A stretch of DNA of 64,000 nucleotides, taken from NCBI GenBank assembly GCA_045600105.1, contig JAZRXG010000007.1, positions 1 to 64,000 of the forward strand. The letters are read 5' to 3'. The DNA is from UBA1206 sp045600105 (GTDB lineage: Bacteria > Bacillota > Clostridia > Oscillospirales > CAG-382). Shown here in pieces: positions 57,211 through 64,000 of the stretch. The notes under the pieces were generated by a model. It made no database searches. It worked only from the letters and a program-made list of their open reading frames with translations, and had not been told where the DNA came from. Positions within the stretch are counted from its first letter, which is position 1. Each line of letters begins with the position of its first letter. The translations under genes were made by a program, and so were the position numbers.

Positions 57211-57840
57211 TTACACCCCCAACAGATTTTCTACGATACCGCCGAAGCCGAGGAACGAAAGCGCGACTATCGAAGCGGCGATAAGGGTTATGGGAAGTCC
57301 CTTGAGGAACTTGGGTATATCCGCGTCTTCCATCTTCTGTCTGACGCCCGAGAAAAGCACCATCGCCACGAGATAACCGACGCCCGAGCCGAGCGCGTTG
57401 ACGAGTGCGGAAAGGTAACCGTAGCTGCTGCCGTAGATCATGTTGCCGGTCCTGTCGGCGCAGAGCACGGTGACGGCAAGTACGGCGCAGTTGGTGGTGA
57501 TGAGGGGGAGATACACGCCGAGCGCCTTGTAAAGGCCGGGTATGTATTTCTTCAGCACGGCTTCGACGAGCTGAACGAGAGCCGCGATGACGAGGATGAA
57601 CACGATGGTCTGGAGATATCCGAGATCGAATTTATCGAGTATGTAGTGCTGGATAGGCCAGGTAACGGCTACCGCCATCGTCATGACGAAGGTGACGGCA
57701 AGCGACATACCTACCGCGGTGTTGAGCTTTTTGGAAACGCCGAGGAACGGGCAGATACCGATGGACTGCGAAAGAACGTAGTTTTCGGTGAGTATGGACG
57801 AAAGAGCGATGGCGAGGAGAGAAATAAGTGCGCTGTTCAT
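57211..57840 (-). CDS. rnfA: Rnf complex membrane subunit RnfA
   Basis: The 209-residue protein has six membrane helices and the RnfA/NqrE signature with the conserved Cys in LSQSIGICPFLGVSKK (about 23-38) and the mirrored LITTNCAVLA (about 107-116). The pair of helices carrying these Cys is thought to hold an Fe-S cluster for electron transfer across the membrane. Starts with ATGA overlap after rnfE. With RnfE it forms the membrane core. Confidence 0.96.
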   Translation of the reverse strand: MNSALISLLAIALSSILTENYVLSQSIGICPFLGVSKKLNTAVGMSLAVTFVMTMAVAVTWPIQHYILDKFDLGYLQTIVFILVIAALVQLVEAVLKKYIPGLYKALGVYLPLITTNCAVLAVTVLCADRTGNMIYGSSYGYLSALVNALGSGVGYLVAMVLFSGVRQKMEDADIPKFLKGLPITLIAASIVALSFLGFGGIVENLLGV

Positions 57841-58517
57841 TTGTTTTCTTCTCCTTTCGCTTTTTTGTCACAGCTGTGGCACATACCCGCCATGGGGCAG
57901 CCCGTGCAGCCGGGTTCTTTGTTGGGACGTTTGGCTATCTTGTTGGCGATCGCCATGAGCAGACCGTATACGAAGAAGCCTCCGGCGGTCATGCCGAATA
58001 TGCCGATGGGTTCGAGTATGGACGGCGTGACGCGGATGCCGAAAACGGTGCCGCTGCCGAGAATCTCACGGATGATACCCATCGTGGTGATGGCAAGAGT
58101 GAAGCCGCAGCCCATTCCGAGACCGTCGAGGATGGACGGAACGACTTTGTTTTTGGATGCGAACATTTCGGCTCTGCCGAGGATGATGCAGTTGACGACG
58201 ATGAGCGGCAGGAAAATGCCGAGCGATTCGTCAAGCGACGGAACGTAAGCCTTGATGAGCATCTGGATAACGGACACGAACGACGCGATGACGGTGATGA
58301 AGGCGGGGATACGCACCGAGTCGGGGATGAAGCGTTTGAGCAGCGAGATCGCCGCGTTGGAGCAGACGAGAACGAGGGTGGCGGCAATTCCCATGCCGAG
58401 CGAATCGAGCGCCGAGGACGAGATCGCGAGCGTCGGGCAGGTGCCGAGCACGAGCACGAGAGTGGGGTTCTCTTTGATGAGTCCCTTCGTGAACTCTTTC
58501 AGATATCCTTTTTTCAT
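57837..58517 (-). CDS. rnfE: Rnf complex membrane subunit RnfE
   Basis: The 226-residue six-helix homolog of RnfA/NqrD has the conserved Cys in LVLGTCPTLAISSS (about 20-33) and VVNCIILGRAE (about 105-115). It pairs with RnfA in the membrane. The C-terminal part has an additional CTGCPMAGMCHSCDKK segment (about 202-217), Cys-rich and beyond the usual RnfE end, a possible extra metal site. It overlaps rnfG and rnfA by 4 bp each. Confidence 0.95.
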   Translation of the reverse strand: MKKGYLKEFTKGLIKENPTLVLVLGTCPTLAISSSALDSLGMGIAATLVLVCSNAAISLLKRFIPDSVRIPAFITVIASFVSVIQMLIKAYVPSLDESLGIFLPLIVVNCIILGRAEMFASKNKVVPSILDGLGMGCGFTLAITTMGIIREILGSGTVFGIRVTPSILEPIGIFGMTAGGFFVYGLLMAIANKIAKRPNKEPGCTGCPMAGMCHSCDKKAKGEENK

Positions 58518-59047
58518 TTTGCGTCTCCTCCTTTCACTTCGTTATATTTTTCAACGGCTTCGTTGACCGCGGCGATGACGCCGTTGGTGGTGCGGGTCGC
58601 GCCCGACACTCCGTCAACGTTTTTGCCGTTCACGAACGTTTCGGCGTTTTTGCCGGCAAAGCCGTCCGCAAGACCGTTGTTTATTGCTTTTCCGCCGACG
58701 CTTGCCGTCTCGGAATGCGAAAGCACGCTGACGCCGGTGATCTTTCCGTCGGTGCCGATGCCGGTCATGACGGAGATCGCGCCGCCGTAGCCTTTGCCTT
58801 CGGTGGTGAAGATGTAGCCGACGACGTTTCCGTTTTCGTCAAGGCAGCAGACGTAGCCGTCTTTTTCCTCAAACGAGGACGCGGAAGCGAAAATCTCGCT
58901 TCTCTGCTTTATTTCGGCGTTTTTCCTGCTTTCTTCGATGGGACCTTTGGTAAGGTCATTGGTGACGGCGAGAAGCAGCGACGCGACGAGGCAGATGCAG
59001 ACGAGGGAAAGCGTGGGGTAAAGTATCTTTTTGAAATCGAATTTCAT
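58514..59047 (-). CDS. rnfG: Rnf complex FMN-binding subunit RnfG
   Basis: The 177-residue protein has an N-terminal membrane helix (about 12-30) and an extracytoplasmic flavin domain. VSGATRTTNGV (about 153-163) is the motif whose Thr receives FMN as a phosphoester from ApbE. GYGGAISVMTGIG (about 87-99) is also typical. The apbE gene is the first gene of the same operon. Overlaps rnfD by 4 bp. Confidence 0.95.
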   Translation of the reverse strand: MKFDFKKILYPTLSLVCICLVASLLLAVTNDLTKGPIEESRKNAEIKQRSEIFASASSFEEKDGYVCCLDENGNVVGYIFTTEGKGYGGAISVMTGIGTDGKITGVSVLSHSETASVGGKAINNGLADGFAGKNAETFVNGKNVDGVSGATRTTNGVIAAVNEAVEKYNEVKGGDAK

Positions 59048-59964
59048 TTCTTTTTGCTCCTTTCCTCGCCGAAGGCCTTCGGGACGAAAAGATTATCGAG
59101 CTGGGGAGAAATGATGTTCATAAGGAGAATGGCGTAGGAAACGCCCTCGGGAAGGCTGCCGTAAACACGGATGAGCACGGTGAACACGCCGCAGCCGACA
59201 CCGAATATAATTTTTCCGGGGAGCGAGATGGGGGAGGTAGCGTAGTCGGTCGCCATGAATACGGCGCCGAAGAGCAGACCGCCGGAAAGGACCTGATAAA
59301 GCACGTCCTGTCCGCAGATGAGCGACATTATCGCGGCGGTACCCACGAAAGCGACGGGGATGACGGGGGTGATGACGCGGCGGTAAACGAGATAGGCGAA
59401 TCCGATGAGGATCGCGAGCGAGCAGGTCTCGCCGATGCAGCCGCCGCAGTTGCCGAGGAAGAGGTCAAGGTAGCCGTAGGTGCCGTCAGCGGCGGCAAGC
59501 GGGGTCGCGGTCGTCACGGCGTCAGCCATGAAATTGGTGTTTCTCCACACGCTGAGCGCGGAGAAGGAAACGAGGAGGATTATTCTCGCGGTGCAGGCGG
59601 GGTTGGCAATGTTCTTGCCGATGCCGCCGAACATCTGCTTGACTACCGCGATGGCGGCAACGGCGCCGAAAGCGGCGATGAGCACGTTGCAGTCGGGCGG
59701 GAGTATAAGTCCGAGTATCACGCCGGTGACCGCGGCGGAAAGATCGCCAACCGTCTGACGGCGTTTCATTATGATGCGGCTTAAATATTCGGTGAGTATC
59801 GCGGTCGCGGTGGTGACGGCAACGACGAGAAGAGCGTTGAAGCCGAAAAGCACGACGCCTGCGATGACGCACGGGCAAAGGGCGATGAGGACGTCAAGCA
59901 TTATCGAACGGGTGGTGTCCTTGCCTCTGATGTGAGGGGATGACGAAACTATGAGATTGTCCAT
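59044..59964 (-). CDS. rnfD: Rnf complex membrane subunit RnfD
   Basis: The 306-residue protein has about nine membrane helices. It shows the RnfD/NqrB layout with the likely FMN-attachment region around DAVTTATPLAA (about 144-154) and FMATDYATSPIS (about 242-253). RnfD works with RnfC and RnfG to pass electrons and may take part in ion pumping. It starts 18 bp after rnfC. Confidence 0.94.
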   Translation of the reverse strand: MDNLIVSSSPHIRGKDTTRSIMLDVLIALCPCVIAGVVLFGFNALLVVAVTTATAILTEYLSRIIMKRRQTVGDLSAAVTGVILGLILPPDCNVLIAAFGAVAAIAVVKQMFGGIGKNIANPACTARIILLVSFSALSVWRNTNFMADAVTTATPLAAADGTYGYLDLFLGNCGGCIGETCSLAILIGFAYLVYRRVITPVIPVAFVGTAAIMSLICGQDVLYQVLSGGLLFGAVFMATDYATSPISLPGKIIFGVGCGVFTVLIRVYGSLPEGVSYAILLMNIISPQLDNLFVPKAFGEERSKKK

Positions 59965-59982
59965 TCTTCCGATGCTCCTTTC

Positions 59983-61317
59983 TTATTTCTGCTTGGATTC
60001 GCGCAGAGTCGCCTTCGCGAGACGCATCTGCTGGGTGATGTGACGCTTTGCGGGGCAGTTGAACGTGCAGCATCCGCATTCGATGCAGCTCATTACGTTG
60101 AGCTTTTCGAGCGACGCGAGGTCGTTCCTTGCCGCGGCCTTCACGATCTTGACGGGCTGGAGCTTCATCGGGCAGGAGGAAACGCAGCGTCCGCAGTTGA
60201 TGCAGTCGGTCTCCTCGGGTATGTCGGCGTCGTCCTCCCTGAACGCGAGGATGGCGTTGTTCTGCTTGAGCACGGGAGTGGAAACGTCGGAAAGAGAGGT
60301 CCCCATCATGGGACCGCCGGAAAGCACCTTGCGGTAATCCTTCGCTTCGCAGAAATCAAGTACGTCCTTGACGGGCGTGCCTATCGGAACGATCACGTTG
60401 CCGTTGTTGCCCACGGCGGAGCCGTCGACGGTGATGCGCTTCGAAACGAGAGGCATACCGGTCTTGAGGTAGTTGGCGATGAACGAAAGGGTGGTCATAT
60501 TCATGACGACGCATCCGGCGTCAAGCGGCAGCTTGCCTGTGGGCACGATACGCTTGGTGCAGGCGTAGATGAGCATTTTTTCGGCGCCCTGCGGATATTT
60601 GGTCTTGAGCTTCAGCACCTTGACTCTGTCGTCGGGGTCGTTGGTCTCGCTTTCGGCGATGTCGTTGAGCATCTTGATGGCGTCGGGCTTGTTTTCCTCG
60701 ATGCCGATGATGACGCGCTTGAACGGGATTATGTCGATGAGGGCGTATATCGCGCTCATTATGTTCCACGAGTTTTCGAGTATCTCTCTGTGGTCGGACG
60801 TTATGTAAGGCTCGCATTCCGCGCCGTTGACGATGAGGGTGTCTGCCTTTTCGGGCGGGATGTTCATTTTGACGTGCGTCGGGAAGCCCGCGCCGCCGAG
60901 ACCGACCGCGCCGGATTCGCGGAGAGCGGCGATCAGCTCCTTGGCGTCGTTGACGACGGGAGGCGCGATTGAGGGATCGGGCTCCTGCAGACCGTCGGAG
61001 TCGATGACGACCGCGTCGCATTTGCTGCCGTTCGGCATTCTTATCTGTGTGATTTTCTTGACCGTTCCCGAAACGGACGCGTGTATCGGAGCCGATACGA
61101 ACGACGTCGAATCGCCTATCTTCTGACCGACGTAAACGTGGTCACCTACGGCGACGCAGGGAGCAGCGGGTGCGCCGATGTGCATCTGCATGGGTATCAC
61201 TACCTGCGGAGGGATCGGCAGAAAACGCGTTTCTTTATCCGAAGTGCGCTTGAAGTGGGGAACTTTGGCGCCTCCGTGATTACGGAACGGTTTTGAAGGG
61301 AATTTTGCTTTTTCCAT
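59983..61317 (-). CDS. rnfC: Rnf complex NADH-linked subunit RnfC
   Basis: RnfC is the soluble flavin/NADH-binding subunit that reduces NAD from ferredoxin, coupled to Na or H pumping. The 444-residue product has an NADH-binding Gly loop, GLGGAGFPTHVKM (about 138-150), a following SLBB domain, and two ferredoxin-like Cys sets (CINCGRCVSSCPMKL, about 370-384, and CIECGCCTFNCPAKR, about 409-423). Start ATG 61317 has AAAGGT upstream. It leads the rnf genes after the ApbE, NusG-II and Gx genes. Confidence 0.96.
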   Translation of the reverse strand: MEKAKFPSKPFRNHGGAKVPHFKRTSDKETRFLPIPPQVVIPMQMHIGAPAAPCVAVGDHVYVGQKIGDSTSFVSAPIHASVSGTVKKITQIRMPNGSKCDAVVIDSDGLQEPDPSIAPPVVNDAKELIAALRESGAVGLGGAGFPTHVKMNIPPEKADTLIVNGAECEPYITSDHREILENSWNIMSAIYALIDIIPFKRVIIGIEENKPDAIKMLNDIAESETNDPDDRVKVLKLKTKYPQGAEKMLIYACTKRIVPTGKLPLDAGCVVMNMTTLSFIANYLKTGMPLVSKRITVDGSAVGNNGNVIVPIGTPVKDVLDFCEAKDYRKVLSGGPMMGTSLSDVSTPVLKQNNAILAFREDDADIPEETDCINCGRCVSSCPMKLQPVKIVKAAARNDLASLEKLNVMSCIECGCCTFNCPAKRHITQQMRLAKATLRESKQK

Positions 61318-61351
61318 TGTTCACTTGACCTTTCGTAATATATATATAAAA

Positions 61352-61855
61352 TTATTTATCTTTATTCAGCGCCTTTTCGGCGAGATACAGCACCGCTCCG
61401 GTGAGGATACCGCAGAGAGTGCCGAAAACGAGCAGATACGGCAGATACCAGAATATCGCGCCGCCGACAATGACCGAATAAACGGCGACCTGTGCCGCGT
61501 TGTGGCAGGCGGCTCCCACCACTCCGGCGCCGACGCAGCCGAAGCGTCCCTTGCGCGAGCGGAAGATGAGCACGACCGCGGAAACCGAGCAGAGACCTCC
61601 GGCGAGCGACAGCAGAAACGCCGTCACTCCGCGCGTTATCAGCACGAAAAGACTTTTTACGACCGTCACCGCGAAAGCCGACGCAAACGACACGTTCTTG
61701 GCGGCGATCATCGTCGCGACGTTCGAAAACCCCACCTTCATTCCCGGGGGCAGCAGTGAAGACGACGGAACGAGCGACTCGAGCAGCGATACCGCGATGG
61801 CGAACGCCGAAAGCAGACCGCTTTTTGCGATGTTTTCAAGACGTTTTCTGTTCAT
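61352..61855 (-). CDS. Gx transporter (HepT/ECF-S-like) membrane protein
   Basis: The 167-residue protein has about five membrane helices and the pattern ALLESLVPSSSLLPPGMKVG...NV, typical of the Gx transporter family (formerly heptaprenyl-diphosphate synthase component I), often found beside apbE and NusG-domain-II genes in Firmicutes rnf or redox loci. The role is probably flavin or isoprenoid uptake, unproven. Overlaps the preceding NusG-II gene by 4 bp. Confidence 0.85.
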   Translation of the reverse strand: MNRKRLENIAKSGLLSAFAIAVSLLESLVPSSSLLPPGMKVGFSNVATMIAAKNVSFASAFAVTVVKSLFVLITRGVTAFLLSLAGGLCSVSAVVLIFRSRKGRFGCVGAGVVGAACHNAAQVAVYSVIVGGAIFWYLPYLLVFGTLCGILTGAVLYLAEKALNKDK

Positions 61856-62226
61856 CCCGTCACCCCGTCAACGTTCTTTTCGTCTCCGCTTATCCTCACG
61901 GATACGCGTGCGGGGGCGCAGACGGCTATCTGACCCGGTCTGCTTATCACGCCGAAATCCATACATATCCCGTCGGGACATTCGGATGCCGAAAACCTTA
62001 TACCGTCCTTCGTCACGGTGAAGACGACCTTCAAATCGCCCTCGACTTCAAACGAATATTCTTCTTTTGCGTTTTCAAGATCTATTTCTTTTACGGTTTT
62101 TCCGTCGTATTCTATTATCGCGGTCTTTCCGCCGCCCCGCGAGAACAGGATGAACAGCAGAACGCCGACCGCGGCGAGTGCAAGCACGAGTATGACGTCG
62201 GCTTTTGAAATCAGCTTGTTCTTCAT
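61852..62226 (-). CDS. NusG domain II-containing membrane protein
   Basis: The 124-residue protein has an N-terminal membrane helix (about 9-26) and a small extracytoplasmic domain of the NusG domain II type with GICMDFGVISRPGQIAVCAP (about 87-106). Such proteins occur next to apbE and Gx transporter genes; their role is unknown. It is coupled to apbE by a 4-bp overlap and to the Gx gene by another, in one operon. Confidence 0.85.
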   Translation of the reverse strand: MKNKLISKADVILVLALAAVGVLLFILFSRGGGKTAIIEYDGKTVKEIDLENAKEEYSFEVEGDLKVVFTVTKDGIRFSASECPDGICMDFGVISRPGQIAVCAPARVSVRISGDEKNVDGVTG

Positions 62227-63212
62227 CCGCCGATCACCTCAAAGGAATCGGCTTCAAAGACGTTTTCAAGTCCCGAAGTCACGTAAATCTTTCCGTCGTT
62301 CGTCACGAACACGGCTTCGGCGGAATGGGACGCGAGGATTGGAAGCGAGCTTTCGATGCCCACGCAGAAGCACGCGGACGCGAGCGAATCGCTCTCTCCG
62401 CCGTCGTCACACACCACGGTGACCGAAACGAGCCCTTTTTCGGCGGGGTATCCCGTCGTCGCGTCGAGCAGATGGTGATAATTCACGCCGTTCTGCTCAA
62501 AGCATTTTTCATAGCTTCCCGAAGTTGAAATGAATTTGTCGGTGACCGTCAGAGTGCCGATAAGCCCGCTTTTGTCGAACGGGTCTCTCACGCCGACAAC
62601 AAAAAGGCTGCCGTCGTCTTTTGTGCCGTATACGCCCACGCTGCCGCCGACGGTGACTATCGCGCCCTTTACTCCGTCTTGCTTATAGACTTCAACGGCT
62701 TTTTCGCAGGCTTCACCTTTTCCGACGGCGGAAAGGTCGCACGCCGCACCGTTTTCAAGACGCGCTTTGCCGTCAATTATGACGACGTTTCCGTACCCGA
62801 CTTTGTCAAGTTTTTCTTTTATTTCCTCGTCCGTCGGCAGACGGCAGGTCTTTCCGTCGCCGTCGAAGCCCCAGACCCTCACCACGGGGAGGATCGTGAT
62901 ATCGTAGATGCCGCCCGTCTCTTCCGAAAGAACGAGGGACGACGCGAGGAGGGGAACGACGTCCGTGTCGTCGACCGTGTCTCCGGCGTTGAGACGTCCG
63001 ATCACGCTGTTTCCGTCGCGGTACGAGATGCGGGAATCGAGAGAGCTTATTGCGTTCATCGCCTTTTGCGCCGTGCCGCTTTTGCCGCCGTATATCTTCT
63101 GCGTGACGGCGCTGCCCATCGCGTACGAGACGTTTTCCTCCGTTTTTGCCGCGCATCCCGCAAAGAGAACGGAAGACAATATAAAGAATATCAAAAAGAG
63201 GACTTTTTTCAT
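62223..63212 (-). CDS. apbE: FAD:protein FMN transferase ApbE, lipoprotein
   Basis: ApbE transfers FMN from FAD to a Thr in RnfG and RnfD. The start ATG 63212 follows GGAGGT. The 329-residue product begins with a lipoprotein signal (lipobox LFAGC, about 15-19), is exported, and has the ApbE core: VDDTDVVPLLASSL, GAACDLSAVGKGEACEKAV (about 169-187), VTVGGSVGVYG (about 199-209) and HHLLDATTGYPAEKG (about 254-268). It is the first gene of an operon that ends in rnfB, which fits its job of loading Rnf flavins. Confidence 0.94.
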   Translation of the reverse strand: MKKVLFLIFFILSSVLFAGCAAKTEENVSYAMGSAVTQKIYGGKSGTAQKAMNAISSLDSRISYRDGNSVIGRLNAGDTVDDTDVVPLLASSLVLSEETGGIYDITILPVVRVWGFDGDGKTCRLPTDEEIKEKLDKVGYGNVVIIDGKARLENGAACDLSAVGKGEACEKAVEVYKQDGVKGAIVTVGGSVGVYGTKDDGSLFVVGVRDPFDKSGLIGTLTVTDKFISTSGSYEKCFEQNGVNYHHLLDATTGYPAEKGLVSVTVVCDDGGESDSLASACFCVGIESSLPILASHSAEAVFVTNDGKIYVTSGLENVFEADSFEVIGG

Positions 63213-63280
63213 CCGTACCTCCGTGATCGTCGGGTATCGCGCCGCTTCGGGCAATATGACCGCTTATACTTAATCACAAT

Positions 63281-63309
63281 ATTATATCACGCGAAGAACG
63301 CAAATTCAA
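63281..63309 (-). promoter_or_regulatory. Promoter of the apbE-rnf operon
   Basis: Minus strand TTGAAT (63304-63309), 17-bp spacer, TATAAT (63281-63286), about 70 bp before the apbE start. Confidence 0.7.
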
Positions 63310-63432
63310 TAAGAATTTAGCTGAATATTTACCTAAATATATAATAAATCTCTTCCCGTGTTGGTACAGTGTGACACATTTTTCCAAAACGGATATTATT
63401 TGTGATAAAGTCAAACAAATATCAAAATTCAC

Positions 63433-63461
63433 TTGATTTTATGACCGTCATAAACTATAAT
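63433..63461 (+). promoter_or_regulatory. Promoter with palindromic operator in the spacer
   Basis: TTGATT (63433-63438), 17-bp spacer, TATAAT (63456-63461). The spacer is filled by the perfect inverted repeat TTTATGAC-c-GTCATAAA (63438-63454), an obvious repressor site. AAAGGAGA and ATG 63478 follow. Confidence 0.8.
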
Positions 63462-63477
63462 CAAAGGAGAAGATATT

Positions 63478-63768
63478 ATGAGCGATTTTGTGCTTGTTTT
63501 GTTGTCGTATTTTGCGTCTTTCGGTTTTTTTGCGTTCATCGGAAGGATCGCGAGGGTTTTCGCCTCAAGAAAAAACGACGAGATATATGTTTATTTTGAT
63601 AAAGAAAAGACGCTTGACGGCAAGTGGGACGTGCTCATCGCGTCGGACGACGCCGACAGGATACTTGAAGCATTGAGTGACAAATACGGACGCATATATA
63701 TTTTACGGGGAGCAGACAGGTGGACGAGGAAAGAAGAGAACGGATCGAAGGAAGCGTTGAAGAAATAA
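63478..63768 (+). CDS. Small single-helix membrane protein of unknown function
   Basis: The 96-residue product has one N-terminal membrane helix (about 3-24) and a small soluble part rich in Asp/Lys/Arg, with DVLIASDDADRILEALSDKY (about 50-69) reading as alternating strand and helix. No family recognised. AAAGGAGA precedes ATG 63478. The recD2 start lies inside its 3' end (48-bp overlap), so the two are translationally coupled, and both are driven by a palindrome-marked promoter. Confidence 0.65.
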   Translation: MSDFVLVLLSYFASFGFFAFIGRIARVFASRKNDEIYVYFDKEKTLDGKWDVLIASDDADRILEALSDKYGRIYILRGADRWTRKEENGSKEALKK

Positions 63769-64000
63769 TATATTCCAACGAAGTCAACGGCTACACCGTC
63801 TGCGTCGTTGACGTCGGAGGCGACCCCGTCACCGTCGTGGGCATCATCCCGTACCTTGCCGAAGGCGAGCATATCAGAGCGTCCGGCTCGTGGCAGGTGC
63901 ATCCCACCTTCGGCCGTCAGTTCAGGGTCGACGTCTTTGAAAAGGAGCTCCCGCGCGACGAGGACGCCGTCTGGCGTTACCTTGCGTCGGGCACCATACG
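63720..64000 (+). CDS. recD2: RecD2-type helicase, N-terminal part (truncated by window)
   Basis: A GTG at 63720 with GGGGAG 7 nt upstream opens a frame to the window end (93 codons shown). It reads as the N-terminal OB-fold of RecD2: VEEIIYSNEVNGYTVCVVDV (about 13-32), VTVVGIIPYLAEGEHIRASG (about 37-56), then GSWQVHPTFGRQFRVD (about 56-71) and DAVWRYLASGTI near the end. RecD2 is the RecBC-independent 5'-3' DNA helicase of many Firmicutes. It overlaps the preceding small gene by 49 nt in another frame. Confidence 0.8.
   Translation, partial: MDEERRERIEGSVEEIIYSNEVNGYTVCVVDVGGDPVTVVGIIPYLAEGEHIRASGSWQVHPTFGRQFRVDVFEKELPRDEDAVWRYLASGTI

Overview
The window looks like chromosome of an anaerobic Gram-positive Clostridia-type bacterium (Firmicutes), probably an uncultured gut lineage. 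Supporting evidence: a complete Rnf complex in Clostridia order (rnfC-D-G-E-A-B) with apbE, class B sortase, the CpsABCD-type tyrosine kinase/PHP phosphatase module, RNase Y with YmdB, a YlbF/YmcA-family protein beside miaB and mutS-mutL, tig-clpP-clpX, strong AGGAGG ribosome sites and consensus sigma-A promoters (TTGACA-N17-TATAAT). The core DNA is GC-rich by eye. Two stretches are clearly AT-richer and look acquired: about 11.54-14.69 kb and about 17.62-20.20 kb.

Layout. 0-11.5 kb: secG with an odd acidic tail, a D,D-carboxypeptidase-like protein that has lost catalytic residues, ribF, a nucleotidyltransferase fused to a degenerate phosphomannomutase domain, two lipoproteins, a zinc-ribbon protein, a GH172-type protein, a DUF1295 membrane protein, a nucleoside phosphorylase and an acetoacetate-decarboxylase-like protein. 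11.5-14.7 kb: a restriction-modification island with a controller (C) protein, an HNH endonuclease, an N4/N6 amino-methyltransferase and a C5-methyltransferase carrying an N-terminal helix-turn-helix. It abuts a palindrome-rich repeat block and two tRNA genes (Gln, Glu). An 18-bp copy of the tRNA-Gln 3' end marks a likely integration scar. 15.2-17.6 kb: YtvI/AI-2E permease with an apparent ATT or CTG start, HAD phosphatase, Nudix hydrolase. 17.6-20.2 kb: a DUF4417 gene, a GHH-type nuclease toxin-like gene and two small immunity-like genes, with a divergent XRE regulator. 20.2-26 kb: a DUF4855 surface protein, an orphan OmpR-type regulator and the tyrosine-phosphorylation module. 26-34 kb: phosphatases, YchF, Mrp, an AEC permease, GH78 rhamnosidase, MATE pump. 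34-43.4 kb: sortase, tig-clpP-clpX, rny-ymdB-yajC, a flavoprotein. 43.5-53.2 kb: a tightly packed minus-strand run: malic enzyme, NlpC/P60 peptidase, miaB, YlbF-family gene, mutS, mutL, tgt. 53.2-63.3 kb: a double-domain polysaccharide deacetylase, a large membrane protein and the apbE/rnf operon. 63.4-64.0 kb: a small membrane protein and the start of recD2, behind a promoter whose spacer is a perfect palindrome.

How genes work together: apbE supplies the covalent FMN that RnfG and RnfD need. RNase Y, YmdB and the YlbF-family protein belong to one RNA-decay network in Bacillus. The tyrosine kinase, its modulator and its phosphatase form a complete phospho-switch, although no polysaccharide genes follow. 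Most genes are ordinary housekeeping. The unusual material is concentrated in the two AT-rich islands, the palindromic repeats, a recurring terminator-plus-AT-repeat unit, and several degenerate enzymes. All function calls are from reading motifs; no database search was run.
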